In this document: positions 24,427 to 33,638 of the stretch, piece by piece | Layout: each line of letters opens with the position of its first letter | How positions within the stretch are numbered: the first letter of the stretch is position 1 | DNA from: an uncultured Clostridia bacterium | Lineage (GTDB): Bacteria; Bacillota; Clostridia; Lachnospirales; Lachnospiraceae | Assembly (NCBI GenBank): GCA_946403295.1 | Contig: CAMIZL010000001.1 | Span: 310,001-374,000 of the forward strand | Direction: 5' to 3' | Length of the DNA: 64,000 bases | Notes under the pieces: generated by a model | Database searches by the model: none | The model's input: the letters and a program-made list of their open reading frames with translations, nothing else | What the model was told of the DNA's origin: nothing | Program-made: the position numbers and the translations under genes

Positions 24427-25277
24427 CTGACCTGCTTAATGAGAACGGGCGGTGTGGTGCATTTTGCTCTAACGATGTATCGGCGCTGTCCGTTCTCGCA
24501 ACATGTAACCAGTGTTAAAAATTTACCCTTTTCTTCAAGCTCACCGACAACTTCGACATCGGTCGGTTCGCATTTAAATGATTTTGTGACATTATATGTG
24601 AATTCCTGTCCGAGGAGGTCAGTAAGCTTGATCTCATCGCCCTTCCTGAGGTCCTTGATGTCACCGAAATAACGTCCGTAGAATCCTCCGTTGTGGCCGG
24701 CAAGCGCACAATTTCCTTCCTTACCGATGCCTGCGGATTCTTCGAAGTGACCTATCGAAACGCCTATGTTGGCATATTCAACGCCTTCAACTATCGCATA
24801 GCACAGATCGATCTTGTCGCACGAGATAACACCCACACAGGTCTGGCCTTCAAGTCTGCTGGCGATCTCTGCGGGATCGAGTTCTTCCGCAAGTTCCCCT
24901 TCTCCCATAATGATCGTTGAGGTTTCACCATTATCGGGATCGGTTACGTCAGCAGGAAATTCATCAAAGATCGGCGCATCGATGACAAATGCAGTCTCCT
25001 CAACGGTCTGTTCGGTTGCAAAATTATCTGCCGAAACGGCATCGACACTGTCTGAGGCCTCCTCTTTAACGGGAGCGTTATCGGAAGAAGCTTCGGCTTT
25101 GCCGTTTGCCAGTGCTTCCTGGTTCTTTTGTATCAATTCATTGATATAATCGATCTTCTCGTCGTTTGATATAGAATTTTTTGCTTGATAGAATATCGGG
25201 ATGCAAAAGATAGCGATTCCACCGAGTATCAATATGACACCCGCAATCGTCGCGATCAATTTCTTCTTATTCTTCAT
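24423..25277 (-). CDS. Sortase (class D-like)
   Basis: A cysteine transpeptidase that cuts LPxTG-type signals and attaches proteins to the wall. The 284-residue protein has an N-terminal membrane helix (8-30), a long acidic Ser/Ala-rich linker (about 40-140) and a sortase barrel (about 145-275). Catalytic residues are His195 (LAGHN), Cys259 (TLVTC) and Arg266 or nearby (GQRRYIVRA). Likely substrates are the two LPKTG proteins at 20590 and 21399. It overlaps the small membrane protein gene upstream by an ATGA junction. The extended linker is longer than usual. Confidence 0.88.
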   Translation of the reverse strand: MKNKKKLIATIAGVILILGGIAIFCIPIFYQAKNSISNDEKIDYINELIQKNQEALANGKAEASSDNAPVKEEASDSVDAVSADNFATEQTVEETAFVIDAPIFDEFPADVTDPDNGETSTIIMGEGELAEELDPAEIASRLEGQTCVGVISCDKIDLCYAIVEGVEYANIGVSIGHFEESAGIGKEGNCALAGHNGGFYGRYFGDIKDLRKGDEIKLTDLLGQEFTYNVTKSFKCEPTDVEVVGELEEKGKFLTLVTCCENGQRRYIVRAKCTTPPVLIKQVR

Positions 25278-25453
25278 TGCTTTACTTCTCCTTTTTCGAG
25301 CAGTTCTTTTTGATATTCTTCACGTAGAGATACGGGTTTTGGCTTATTGTCGCTGACATCCTTCAGATAAGTAAAAAGAAGGATCAAAAACGTGAGTGCC
25401 GACAATACAAGGATTATGAGAGCAATCGGAGGTTTCTTCTTTTTCTTTTCCAT
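25274..25453 (-). CDS. Small membrane protein coupled to the sortase (59 aa)
   Basis: A 59-residue open frame read directly from the minus strand: MEKKKKKPPIALIILVLSAL begins it, with five lysines, one membrane helix (about 9-30) and a charged tail ending in EKGEVKQ. The TGA overlaps the sortase ATG (ATGA), which implies coupled translation, and a GGAAATG-proximal purine stretch (AAAGGATTGCGG) serves as ribosome binding site. I know no family for it. A sortase accessory or leader role is guessed from coupling only. Confidence 0.65.
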   Translation of the reverse strand: MEKKKKKPPIALIILVLSALTFLILLFTYLKDVSDNKPKPVSLREEYQKELLEKGEVKQ

Positions 25454-25466
25454 TTCCGCAATCCTT

Positions 25467-27011
25467 TCATATCTTTAAAATGAAGAGATAGGCGCCTTCT
25501 CTTTTGGAGATCTCAAGGCACTTTATCATTGTAACGTTGTTTTTCGCGATCTGCTTCTTAAAAAGTGACGAGTTTCGTGTATAAACAAACATAAACGATC
25601 CTTTTTCGAGCAACTTTTGCGAACGTCCGAAAAACGCGGCATATACATTTTCAAGTTCTTTAACGGTTTTCTTTTCGGTCTCGAAAGGAAGGTCCGTGAT
25701 CAGCTCATTAAAACGTTCCTTGTGCTCAAGCGAAAGAAAATCCTTGTTAATGATCTTTGACTTATCATTAAGCCCCGCTTTTTTGAGATTCTTCTCGGCA
25801 GCGGCACACGCAGCCGGGAAAATATCCGATCCGAACAGGAATTCAGCGGGAAGCGCTTTCTCTCTTTCGATAAGCAGCGTACCGGCTCCGCAGAACGGAT
25901 CGAGCACTTTCGCATCGGGGATCATGTATTCCCTGCACAGATTTGCGATAAGCGCCGCCAGATACGGTTTCAGACCGGCTGCAATATCGGTAGTCTTATA
26001 CGTAAATCTTTCATCGCGCGGAAGATAGAATTTTACAAGCGGTTTTAACGCTCCCGTCTTTCTTGCAACAAACCTTATTCCTATATCAAAATCGTTTCTG
26101 ATGTTTATGAGGTTATATGCGCTCTCTTCCTCAACGATCTCACTGAGCGTCTTCTGGATCTGTAATTCCTTTTCTTTATCGGGCTCACCTTTTATATCAA
26201 GCCTGAACGAAACAGGAAGCTTCATCTCACCCTTTTTTATCTTCATCCTTTCAAGGACATAAGGCGTAAGGATCTCTTTGACATATTTTCGCGCCAAATC
26301 GCTGTCGTTTCCGATATCTCCAAAAATTTCCTCATCGTAAGGAGGCGCAAAAAGCATCTCTTCATAGGTTCTTATACCTTTAACGGCATCAATGTCATCA
26401 CAATTTGTCATGACCCCGGCATTAAAGAGCTTCTTCGGGAAACCTTTGATCGCGTTTAGGGTTACCTCTCTGAAATTCCTGTTAGTCGTAAGAATGATCT
26501 CGCTTTTTAACTTCTGCCCCGTAAAGGACCTTTTTCCCCCTACGGTTCTCAAGAGTCCGAGAAGCAGCCTCGCTTCCTTTACATAATGTTTATGTGATTC
26601 GCTCTTCTCATCCTTAAGCAGCTCAAGAAGCACGTTCATTCTGTCATATAGCTTATCTGTTCCCGGAATGTGCGGTAGCATTGAAAGCGCTTTGACGAAA
26701 TGCTCTTTGTTGTATTCGACCGTCTCGTTAAGATAAGCATCAACTATCGCCTCTCCTGCTTTTTCACCCACCAAAGCCGCGATACAAAAAGCACCGAATT
26801 GGCGAACCTTGACGTCATCATGCATAAGTATCAAAGAAACATCTTCGTCACGCAGATCGTACAAGGAAACACGATCGTCTTTCTTATCAATGACCGATTC
26901 TTCATCCTTTAACACAAACTTAAGCTCAAGGAGAAGCTCCTTAAGCTTATCGTTTTCCTGCGAAGCAAGTGCCGCATGTATGCTTTTTTCGATCGTTTCC
27001 TGCGAAGCCAT
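25467..27011 (-). CDS. UPF0020-type RNA methyltransferase with N-terminal helical repeat domain
   Basis: A 514-residue SAM-dependent methylase of the Trm14/RlmL group. The C-terminal half has the SAM motif LDPFCGAGTLLIE and the catalytic motif TDLPFE (an N/D-L-P-F form of the N-P-P-Y motif of amino methylases). A THUMP-like middle (about 230-330) precedes it. The first 200 residues are alpha-helical, in HEAT-like repeats, which is not standard for RlmL. Likely target is guanine N2 in tRNA or rRNA. The ATG overlaps the stop of the upstream gene by one base (TAATG). Confidence 0.8.
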   Translation of the reverse strand: MASQETIEKSIHAALASQENDKLKELLLELKFVLKDEESVIDKKDDRVSLYDLRDEDVSLILMHDDVKVRQFGAFCIAALVGEKAGEAIVDAYLNETVEYNKEHFVKALSMLPHIPGTDKLYDRMNVLLELLKDEKSESHKHYVKEARLLLGLLRTVGGKRSFTGQKLKSEIILTTNRNFREVTLNAIKGFPKKLFNAGVMTNCDDIDAVKGIRTYEEMLFAPPYDEEIFGDIGNDSDLARKYVKEILTPYVLERMKIKKGEMKLPVSFRLDIKGEPDKEKELQIQKTLSEIVEEESAYNLINIRNDFDIGIRFVARKTGALKPLVKFYLPRDERFTYKTTDIAAGLKPYLAALIANLCREYMIPDAKVLDPFCGAGTLLIEREKALPAEFLFGSDIFPAACAAAEKNLKKAGLNDKSKIINKDFLSLEHKERFNELITDLPFETEKKTVKELENVYAAFFGRSQKLLEKGSFMFVYTRNSSLFKKQIAKNNVTMIKCLEISKREGAYLFILKI

Positions 27012-27496
27012 TAATTATCTATCCTGATCCTACTGAAATTTGCATTATAAGCAACGTACATGCCGCCTTCTTCGGCCGGGTCACCGCAAACATTTCCCTT
27101 TATCAGAGATTTACAGCTGAGACCGTCGACATTGACCTTAACACTGCCGGGCACTTTGATCTTAACATCCGAAAAGAAACTTACGATGCTCACGAACGAG
27201 TCATCCGAAAGGTTACATTTCGAAAGATCGGCATTTGCACGCGCGAACAAAGTGTATATGCACACTCCGTCAAGTTTTTCCTTATTCTCTATCTTTTTAT
27301 TTGAAAATATCGCTATGTATTTTCTGACGCGTCCTTTTGAATTAAAACGTTCGAAGCTCTTCTCTTTGACCTTCTCGATCAATTTGAGGATCGCAACGAC
27401 TGCAAGTACAAAAAGAATGAATTTCTTAAAGAAACCGCATCCGGATTTGCCCTGTTTCGAAACTGCTGTCTCGTTGATGTTTGTATTATTTTCCAT
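27011..27496 (-). CDS. Membrane protein with LiaF-like C-terminal beta domain
   Basis: A 161-residue protein with a Cys/Gly-rich N-terminus (SGCGFFKKF), one membrane helix (about 25-43) and a C-terminal stretch with SFFSDVKIKVPGSVKVNVDG, reminiscent of the beta-helix of LiaF or cell-wall-active-antibiotic response proteins, which normally carry several membrane helices. Resemblance is weak, so treat as hypothetical. ATG 27496 has a GGGAGAG ribosome binding site. It is translationally coupled to the methylase gene. Confidence 0.6.
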   Translation of the reverse strand: MENNTNINETAVSKQGKSGCGFFKKFILFVLAVVAILKLIEKVKEKSFERFNSKGRVRKYIAIFSNKKIENKEKLDGVCIYTLFARANADLSKCNLSDDSFVSIVSFFSDVKIKVPGSVKVNVDGLSCKSLIKGNVCGDPAEEGGMYVAYNANFSRIRIDN

Positions 27497-27623
27497 ATGC
27501 TCTCCCAAATTTTGTGCTGATGATATGACCAAGATAAGTTTATCACTTTGGGGTTTTATAAGCAACCCGGATTTTTGTAAGTTGAATTTTCATCGGCTTA
27601 TAAGCGCGGTAAACTGAATAACA

Positions 27624-27671
27624 GCCTCAGGGGTGCGGTCGTGATTTTATTACACGAGGCAGCCCTGAGGC
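27624..27671 (-). terminator. Long hairpin after the DUF1015 gene
   Basis: GCCTCAGGG (27624-27632) pairs with CCCTGAGGC (27663-27671) and an inner CGTG/CACG helix is possible. On the minus strand only a weak U-rich tract follows. It could end the long operon from rpsU/phoH. Confidence 0.45.
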
Positions 27672-27721
27672 GTCGCTTAGTCTGACATTTGAAAATTTTC
27701 CCGGTAGGGTAAGGAAGAAGT

Positions 27722-28960
27722 TTAAATTTGATGTATAAACAATCCACTGCGAAGCTTCGGCTCAAACCAGGTGGACTTGGGAGGCATTAGTCTGCCGGCA
27801 TCCGATACTGCGAAGAGTTCGCGGATCGATGTGGGATACATCGCGAATGCGATCTTCATGTCGTGATGTACTCTTCTTTCGAGCTCCTTGAGACCTCTGA
27901 TACCTCCGATAAAGTCGATCCTCTTGTCCTTTCTGGGATCGTTTATGGAAAGTACGGGGCCGAGAAGGTAATCCTGAAGGATCGAAACATCAAGCGATGC
28001 TACGGGATCGGAAAGCTTCTTTAAGCTTTCGTTTGCCTCAAGTTTATACCATGTGTCTTCAACAAACATTCCGAAAGTGCACTTCTCTTCGGGAGTGTAA
28101 GGTCCGTCTACTTTTGTAACTTTAAAATTCTTTGAGATCTCCGAGATAAAGCTTTCAACGCTATAACCGTTAAGATCTTTAACAACACGGTTATAAGGCA
28201 TGATCATGAGCTGATCTTCGGGGAAAAGTACGGAAAGAAAGAAATTGAATTCTTCGTTTCCTCTGAACATACCCGACTCAGCTCTGCGTTTAAAGCCGAC
28301 ACGTACAGCGGATGCTGCTCTGTGATGTCCGTCGGCGATGTAGATACTGTTTATATGACTGAATTCATTTTCGATAGTGTTGATATCCTGCTTCTGATCG
28401 ATCTTCCAAACGTTATGGCGGATACCGTCATCAGCGGTAAAAGAATAAATGGGCTCTGTGGATGTCTTATAGTGCTCAACCACGTTGCTGATGATCTCAT
28501 CCGATCTGTATGCAAGGAAGATCGGGCCGGTCTGTGCATTACATGTATCAACGTGATTGATACGGTCGATCTCCTTCTCCTCACGAGTGTTTTCATGCTT
28601 TTTGATCACATTGCCCGCATAATCGTCAATAGAAGCACATGCAACGATACCTGTCTGATGTCTTCCGTTCATGATGAGCTCATAAATATAGTAGCATCTG
28701 TCGGTATCGGTAATAAATGTTCCGTCTGCTATACGTGCCTCAAGCAATTCTTTAGCTTTACGGTATACAATGGGATCGTATGTATCGACAGAATCGGGGA
28801 ACTGGGTTTCGGCTCTGTCTATGCGAAGAAATGTAAGTTCATCTTCAGCGACCTTAACCTTGGCTTCCTCTCTGTCGTATACGTCATAAGGTAACGCCGC
28901 GACTCTGTGCGCTACATTCTCGTTGGGTCTTAAGCACTCGAAAGGCTTTATCGTTGCCAT
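27722..28960 (-). CDS. DUF1015 family protein
   Basis: A 412-residue member of the DUF1015 family, widespread in anaerobes and of unknown function. Family segments seen: KPFECLRPNENVAHRVAALPYDVYDREEA near the start (quoted here by its core ALPYDVYDREEA), YYIYELIMNGRHQTGIV, and the signature IADGHHRAASAVR (about 207-219), where the His pair and Asp suggest an active site. In several Clostridia it neighbours 3-phosphoglycerate dehydrogenase and phosphoserine aminotransferase; neither is visible here. Cytoplasmic, no signal peptide. Confidence 0.9.
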   Translation of the reverse strand: MATIKPFECLRPNENVAHRVAALPYDVYDREEAKVKVAEDELTFLRIDRAETQFPDSVDTYDPIVYRKAKELLEARIADGTFITDTDRCYYIYELIMNGRHQTGIVACASIDDYAGNVIKKHENTREEKEIDRINHVDTCNAQTGPIFLAYRSDEIISNVVEHYKTSTEPIYSFTADDGIRHNVWKIDQKQDINTIENEFSHINSIYIADGHHRAASAVRVGFKRRAESGMFRGNEEFNFFLSVLFPEDQLMIMPYNRVVKDLNGYSVESFISEISKNFKVTKVDGPYTPEEKCTFGMFVEDTWYKLEANESLKKLSDPVASLDVSILQDYLLGPVLSINDPRKDKRIDFIGGIRGLKELERRVHHDMKIAFAMYPTSIRELFAVSDAGRLMPPKSTWFEPKLRSGLFIHQI

Positions 28961-29095
28961 TTTTTTTACTCCTCAAAAGAAATAGAAGCTTTTTTATCAA
29001 AAAACCATCTTTGACATATTACTACACGATTTCCGATTTAGCAAGTAAAAGGTTTTCGTAATTTACATCTTTTATACGTCGCGACGGTCAACAAT

Positions 29096-30400
29096 TCATT
29101 CTACGGTATCATAGATCATCTTATAAGCACCGACTTTTTCGGCTCCGATCGTAAATGCACCGCGCAAACGTTTCTTCGCTTCGGCCAGCTTGCTCGCGTC
29201 ATTTGCGTAAAGTGTTGCGAGAGGTTCTCCCTTTAAAACACGGTCGGAAGTCTTTTTATTAATGATTATGCCCACGCCGGGATCTATCACATCATCCTTT
29301 TTTTCGCGTCCGCCGCCGAGGAGCAGGGAGGCTATGCCTACTTCGTCCGCGCGTATATCGGAAACATAGCCGTCAATATCGGACAAAAGGTCTTCCTTTA
29401 TCTTTCCGAGCTCAAAAAGCGAAGTGTCATAAACATATCTGTCATCTCCGCCCTGTGCTTTTACGAATTTTGCGAATGTTTCGAGCGCTTTACCCGAGGT
29501 GATGGTTTCTTCAAGTTTCTCGCGGGCTTCTTCGGGCGAAGAAGCTTTTCCTGCGCCGTAAACCATATATGAAGCGAGCTTATAAACCACTTCCATAAGC
29601 TTTTCATCACCCTTACCCTTAAGAGCGTTTATGGCTTCGATCACTTCAAGAGAGTTTCCGACCGCGATGCCGAGGGGATCGTTCATATCGGTGATGACTG
29701 CAAATGTCTTTCTGCCGGCATTGTTTCCGATGTCAACCATCCTGCGGGCAAGTTCTTTTGCACTGTCGACAGTCTTCATGAACGCTCCGGAGCCCGTCTT
29801 GACGTCAAGAACGATCACATCGGCTCCCGCAGCAAGTTTTTTGCTCATAATGCTTGCCGCTATAAGCGGAATGCTTGAAACCGTGGCTGTGACGTCACGG
29901 AGTGCATAAAGCTTCTTGTCGGCGGGAGCAAGATTTGCGGTCTGTCCCGCAACGGCAAGTCCGAGTGTATTTACATTGTTAAAAAACGTCTCTTTCGAAA
30001 GCGATGTGTTAAATCCGGGAATGCTTTCAAGCTTATCTATGGTTCCGCCCGTATGTCCGAGTCCTCTTCCCGACATCTTGGCAACGGGGATCCCAAGACT
30101 TGCGACCATCGGTCCGATTATAAGCGTTGTTTTATCTCCGACGCCTCCCGAGCTGTGTTTATCAACATGAACGCCCTTTATTACCGAGAGGTCGAGCATT
30201 TCTCCGCTCTTTGCCATGAGAAGCGTAAGTTCTGTGGTCTCCCGAACATCCATTCCGTTGATGGCAATTGCCATAAGAAGCGCGCTCGCCTGATAATCGG
30301 GTATCGAACCGTCTGTATATCCTTTAACAAAAAAAGCTATCTCTTCGTTTGTAAGTTTTTCGCCAAGCCTCTTTTTGTCGATTATGTCATACATTCTCAT
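29096..30400 (-). CDS. pdp: Pyrimidine-nucleoside phosphorylase
   Basis: Phosphorolysis of uridine, thymidine and deoxyuridine in salvage. The 434-residue protein matches Bacillus Pdp in length. The thymidine/pyrimidine phosphorylase signature SGRGLGHTGGTIDKLE is at about 108-123, and the phosphate-binding KHSSGGVGDKTT at about 81-92. N-terminal helical domain (1-70), alpha/beta domain and C-terminal domain are in the normal order. No deoC or cdd partner is adjacent; it sits in a mixed operon behind miaB. Confidence 0.95.
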   Translation of the reverse strand: MRMYDIIDKKRLGEKLTNEEIAFFVKGYTDGSIPDYQASALLMAIAINGMDVRETTELTLLMAKSGEMLDLSVIKGVHVDKHSSGGVGDKTTLIIGPMVASLGIPVAKMSGRGLGHTGGTIDKLESIPGFNTSLSKETFFNNVNTLGLAVAGQTANLAPADKKLYALRDVTATVSSIPLIAASIMSKKLAAGADVIVLDVKTGSGAFMKTVDSAKELARRMVDIGNNAGRKTFAVITDMNDPLGIAVGNSLEVIEAINALKGKGDEKLMEVVYKLASYMVYGAGKASSPEEAREKLEETITSGKALETFAKFVKAQGGDDRYVYDTSLFELGKIKEDLLSDIDGYVSDIRADEVGIASLLLGGGREKKDDVIDPGVGIIINKKTSDRVLKGEPLATLYANDASKLAEAKKRLRGAFTIGAEKVGAYKMIYDTVE

Positions 30401-30452
30401 AGCAAATACCTCCTGAATTTTATTCTCAATACGATCTATTCAATCCTAACAC

Positions 30453-31961
30453 CTATATCTGCCTTCCGATATAGTAAAAATCCTTACATTCGTCGATCTG
30501 TACCTTTATTATCTCTCCGATCAGTCTTTTTCTGCCGACGAAGTGAACAAGAAGGTTGTTTCCGAGACGTCCCGTGAGAGCTGTTGTCCCGTCGGGGGTC
30601 GAAATACTCTCTACAGTGTTTCCGGAGGAGTTATCCGAAAGTTCATGGCCAACCGTTTCGACAAGAACTTCCTGCACGGTGCCTACAAGGCGGGCTGCAT
30701 TTGCAGCGCTGCAGCGGGAAACAACCTTAAGGAGTCTGTCAAAGCGCTCCTTGACAACATCCTCGGGAACCTGGTCTTCAAATGTGGCAGCGGGTGTGCC
30801 TGTGCGTTTTGAATATATAAACGTAAATGCGCTGTCAAACGAAACGGTCTCGCAAACATCAAGAGTCTCTTTAAAGTCCTCTTCCGTTTCGCCGGGAAAT
30901 CCTACGATAATATCCGTTGTTATCGCGATATCGGGCATCGCGTCACGAAGTTTTTTTACAAGAAGAAGGTAATCTTCCTTTGTGTAGTGGCGGTTCATGC
31001 GTTTAAGAAGTCTGCTGCTGCCGCTTTGAAGAGGCAGATGTATATGTTTGCATACATTTTCATGACGCGCCATGACCTCGATAAGTTCATCCGAAAGATC
31101 CTTGGGATGGGACGTCATAAAACGTATCCTTTTGATCCCCTGTACAGAAGCGATCTTATCAAGAAGCATTGCAAACGTAATGTCTTCTTCAAGCCCTTTT
31201 CCGTAGGAATTTACGTTTTGACCGAGGAGCATGATCTCTTTAACGCCCTTTGCGGCAAGATCCTGTGCCTCACGGATTATGTCGCAGCTCCTTCTGCTCC
31301 TTTCGCGCCCTCTTACATAGGGAACGATGCAATAGGTGCAAAAATTGTCGCATCCGTACATGATATTGAGTCCTGCACGGAAGGTGCTGTCGTATTTAAC
31401 GGGCAGATCCTCAACGATCCCGGTTGCTTCTTTTTGAACGTCTATCACGCGTGTCTTAAGTGACGGATCCTTCTCTTTGGCTTTGCGGTTCATCAAAAGC
31501 GTATAAAGAAGCTCGGCTATCTTATAACTGTTATGTGTTCCGAAGATGATATCGATAAAGCCGTAGCTTTTCTGCATCTTTTCAACTTCATCGGGCTCCT
31601 GCATCATACAACCGCAAATTCCGATCACCATCGAAGGATTCTTCTCTTTTTTGAGCTTTCCGACATAACCGATCCTGCCGTATACACGCGTGCTCGCGTT
31701 TTCACGAACGGTGCAGGTATTATAAAGGACAAGATCGGCTTTTTCGCTGTCAATGAGCGTATATCCGATGCTTTCGAGAACGCCGGCAAGCTTCTCCGAA
31801 TCACGGAAATTCATCTGACACCCGAATGTTGAAATATGATAGGTCGGTTTCTTTCCGTCGGCAAAAAGCCCCATCCCGTCGATCAGTTTTTTGCATTCCT
31901 CTATGAAATACATTTGGCGCTCCGGTTCGTTTACGGGCGCCCCATTATATATATCCGTCAT
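30453..31961 (-). CDS. miaB: tRNA-2-methylthio-N6-isopentenyladenosine synthase MiaB
   Basis: Radical-SAM methylthiotransferase modifying A37 of tRNAs that read U-starting codons. The 502-residue protein has the N-terminal UPF0004 domain with three cluster cysteines (STFGCQMN, NTCTVRE, GICGCMMQ), the radical-SAM motif YGCDNFCTYCIVPYVRG (C-x3-C-x2-C), and a C-terminal TRAM domain. The N-terminus carries about 40 residues before the domain, as in Firmicutes MiaB (YmcB). Confidence 0.96.
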   Translation of the reverse strand: MTDIYNGAPVNEPERQMYFIEECKKLIDGMGLFADGKKPTYHISTFGCQMNFRDSEKLAGVLESIGYTLIDSEKADLVLYNTCTVRENASTRVYGRIGYVGKLKKEKNPSMVIGICGCMMQEPDEVEKMQKSYGFIDIIFGTHNSYKIAELLYTLLMNRKAKEKDPSLKTRVIDVQKEATGIVEDLPVKYDSTFRAGLNIMYGCDNFCTYCIVPYVRGRERSRRSCDIIREAQDLAAKGVKEIMLLGQNVNSYGKGLEEDITFAMLLDKIASVQGIKRIRFMTSHPKDLSDELIEVMARHENVCKHIHLPLQSGSSRLLKRMNRHYTKEDYLLLVKKLRDAMPDIAITTDIIVGFPGETEEDFKETLDVCETVSFDSAFTFIYSKRTGTPAATFEDQVPEDVVKERFDRLLKVVSRCSAANAARLVGTVQEVLVETVGHELSDNSSGNTVESISTPDGTTALTGRLGNNLLVHFVGRKRLIGEIIKVQIDECKDFYYIGRQI

Positions 31962-31988
31962 TTTCCGATTCCTTTTTTAAATAATATT

Positions 31989-33638
31989 TCAGCTCTTTTT
32001 TATCAGTTTTTTTATGATCTCCTCGTATACTTTGAGGCCGTCAACCGCAGCGGATGTTATACCGCCCGCGTATCCGGCTCCTTCGCCGCAGGGATACATC
32101 CCTATAAGGCCTATGGCGCAAAGCGTTTCGCTGTCTCTTACGATCCTGACGGGCGACGAAGTTCGGCTCTCGACCGCAAGCATGATACCTTCTTTTCCGG
32201 CAAACCCTTTTATCTTGCCGTCAAAATTAATAAGCGCTTCTTTTAACGGCTCCGTTATGAGTTTCGGAAGGATCTTATAAAGATCGTACGGCGCATATGC
32301 ACCGCGGGTATTCGGCTTCCTGCCCGAAAGCGAATCGGTCCCTTTGCCTTCGAGATAATCGGTTATATAGCATACGGGGATCTTGCCGGAGCAGGCGTCA
32401 AACGCTTTCTTTTCAAGATCTTCCTGAAATCTTATGCCCTCCGTGATATCATCTGTCGAAAGATCGTTTTCCCTGATTTCAACAATGATCGCGCTGTTTG
32501 CCGTATCTTCGTCACGTTTGCTGTAACTCATTCCGTTTACGCAAAGCCTTCCCTCCTCAGAGGAAGCATTTACGACCACACCTCCCGGACACATACAGAA
32601 CGAATAAACTCCGCGTCCCTCGTTTGTTTTATAAGTGAGTTTATAATCGGCGGGTGGATATTTTTCAAATCCATCACCGTACATCGCTCTTGATATGAGT
32701 TCCTGGGGATGTTCGACCCTGACCCCCATCGCAAATGCTTTTCTTTCCATTTCGACACCTTTGGAAAGAAGCATCCTGACCGTATCGCGGGCGCTGTGTC
32801 CGGTAGCCAGTACCAACGTGTCACACTCGATCCTTTCGTTATCGTTTACGATCGCAGCCGTTATATGTCCGTCTTTTTCTTCAAATCCCGTAAATGTGCT
32901 GTTAAAACGTATCTCTCCGCCAAGCTCTTTTACCTTTTCACGAATTGCTTTGACGATCAATGTGAGCCTGTCCGTTCCGATATGCGGTTTATTGATGTAC
33001 CTGATGGAAGGATCGGCTCCGAATTCGACAAAAATATCAAATATGTGATGTATCCTGCCAAAATTATCGTGGATCATCGTATTTAGTTTCCCGTCGGAAA
33101 AAGTACCCGCACCTCCTTCACCGAACTGGACATTCGAAGAAGGGCAAAGCTTTCCGGTTTCGAAAAACTTCTTTACATCAGCCGTTCTTGTGTCAACGTC
33201 TTTTCCGCGTTCGATCACTATCGGCTTCAGACCCGCGCACGCGAGCTTATATGCGCATATCATCCCTGCCGGACCGAAACCGACTATGACCGGTCTTTTT
33301 ATGTTACTTTGACAGGCAGAATAAAAACCTTCTATGACCGGTCTTTTTATGTCACGCTCACCTGTCTTTAAAGCAATGACGGGATCTTCGTAAACAACGG
33401 GATCTACCTTTGAGACATTCTTAAGCTTACATTTCCTAAGGATCTTGTCTTCCTGCAAAACCTCGACATCGACGCCGTAAACATAGCGGATATCTTCCTT
33501 TTTTCTTGCATCGAGCGACAATTTCCTAAGCACCGCGCTTTTAAGTCCGTTGATATCGACACCAAGCTTCTTTGCGGCAATGCTTTTGATATCTTCAATA
33601 TTAATTTTTTCTTTTTCAGTAAAAGATATCCGAATCAA
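31989..33638 (-). CDS. FAD-dependent dehydrogenase, COG2509 type
   Basis: A roughly 549-residue flavoprotein of unknown substrate. After an N-terminal domain (1-120) comes the dinucleotide-binding motif GFGPAGMICAYKLA and then the group hallmark NVQFGEGGAGTFSDGKLNT; VLATGHSARDT and a C-terminal FAD motif (GLIGMYPCGEGAGYAGGI) follow. I place the start at TTG 33638 because GGAGG lies five bases upstream; ATG 33656 has only a weak site. Either way it overlaps the upstream flavoprotein gene, so the two are translationally coupled. Confidence 0.85.
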   Translation of the reverse strand: MIRISFTEKEKINIEDIKSIAAKKLGVDINGLKSAVLRKLSLDARKKEDIRYVYGVDVEVLQEDKILRKCKLKNVSKVDPVVYEDPVIALKTGERDIKRPVIEGFYSACQSNIKRPVIVGFGPAGMICAYKLACAGLKPIVIERGKDVDTRTADVKKFFETGKLCPSSNVQFGEGGAGTFSDGKLNTMIHDNFGRIHHIFDIFVEFGADPSIRYINKPHIGTDRLTLIVKAIREKVKELGGEIRFNSTFTGFEEKDGHITAAIVNDNERIECDTLVLATGHSARDTVRMLLSKGVEMERKAFAMGVRVEHPQELISRAMYGDGFEKYPPADYKLTYKTNEGRGVYSFCMCPGGVVVNASSEEGRLCVNGMSYSKRDEDTANSAIIVEIRENDLSTDDITEGIRFQEDLEKKAFDACSGKIPVCYITDYLEGKGTDSLSGRKPNTRGAYAPYDLYKILPKLITEPLKEALINFDGKIKGFAGKEGIMLAVESRTSSPVRIVRDSETLCAIGLIGMYPCGEGAGYAGGITSAAVDGLKVYEEIIKKLIKKS

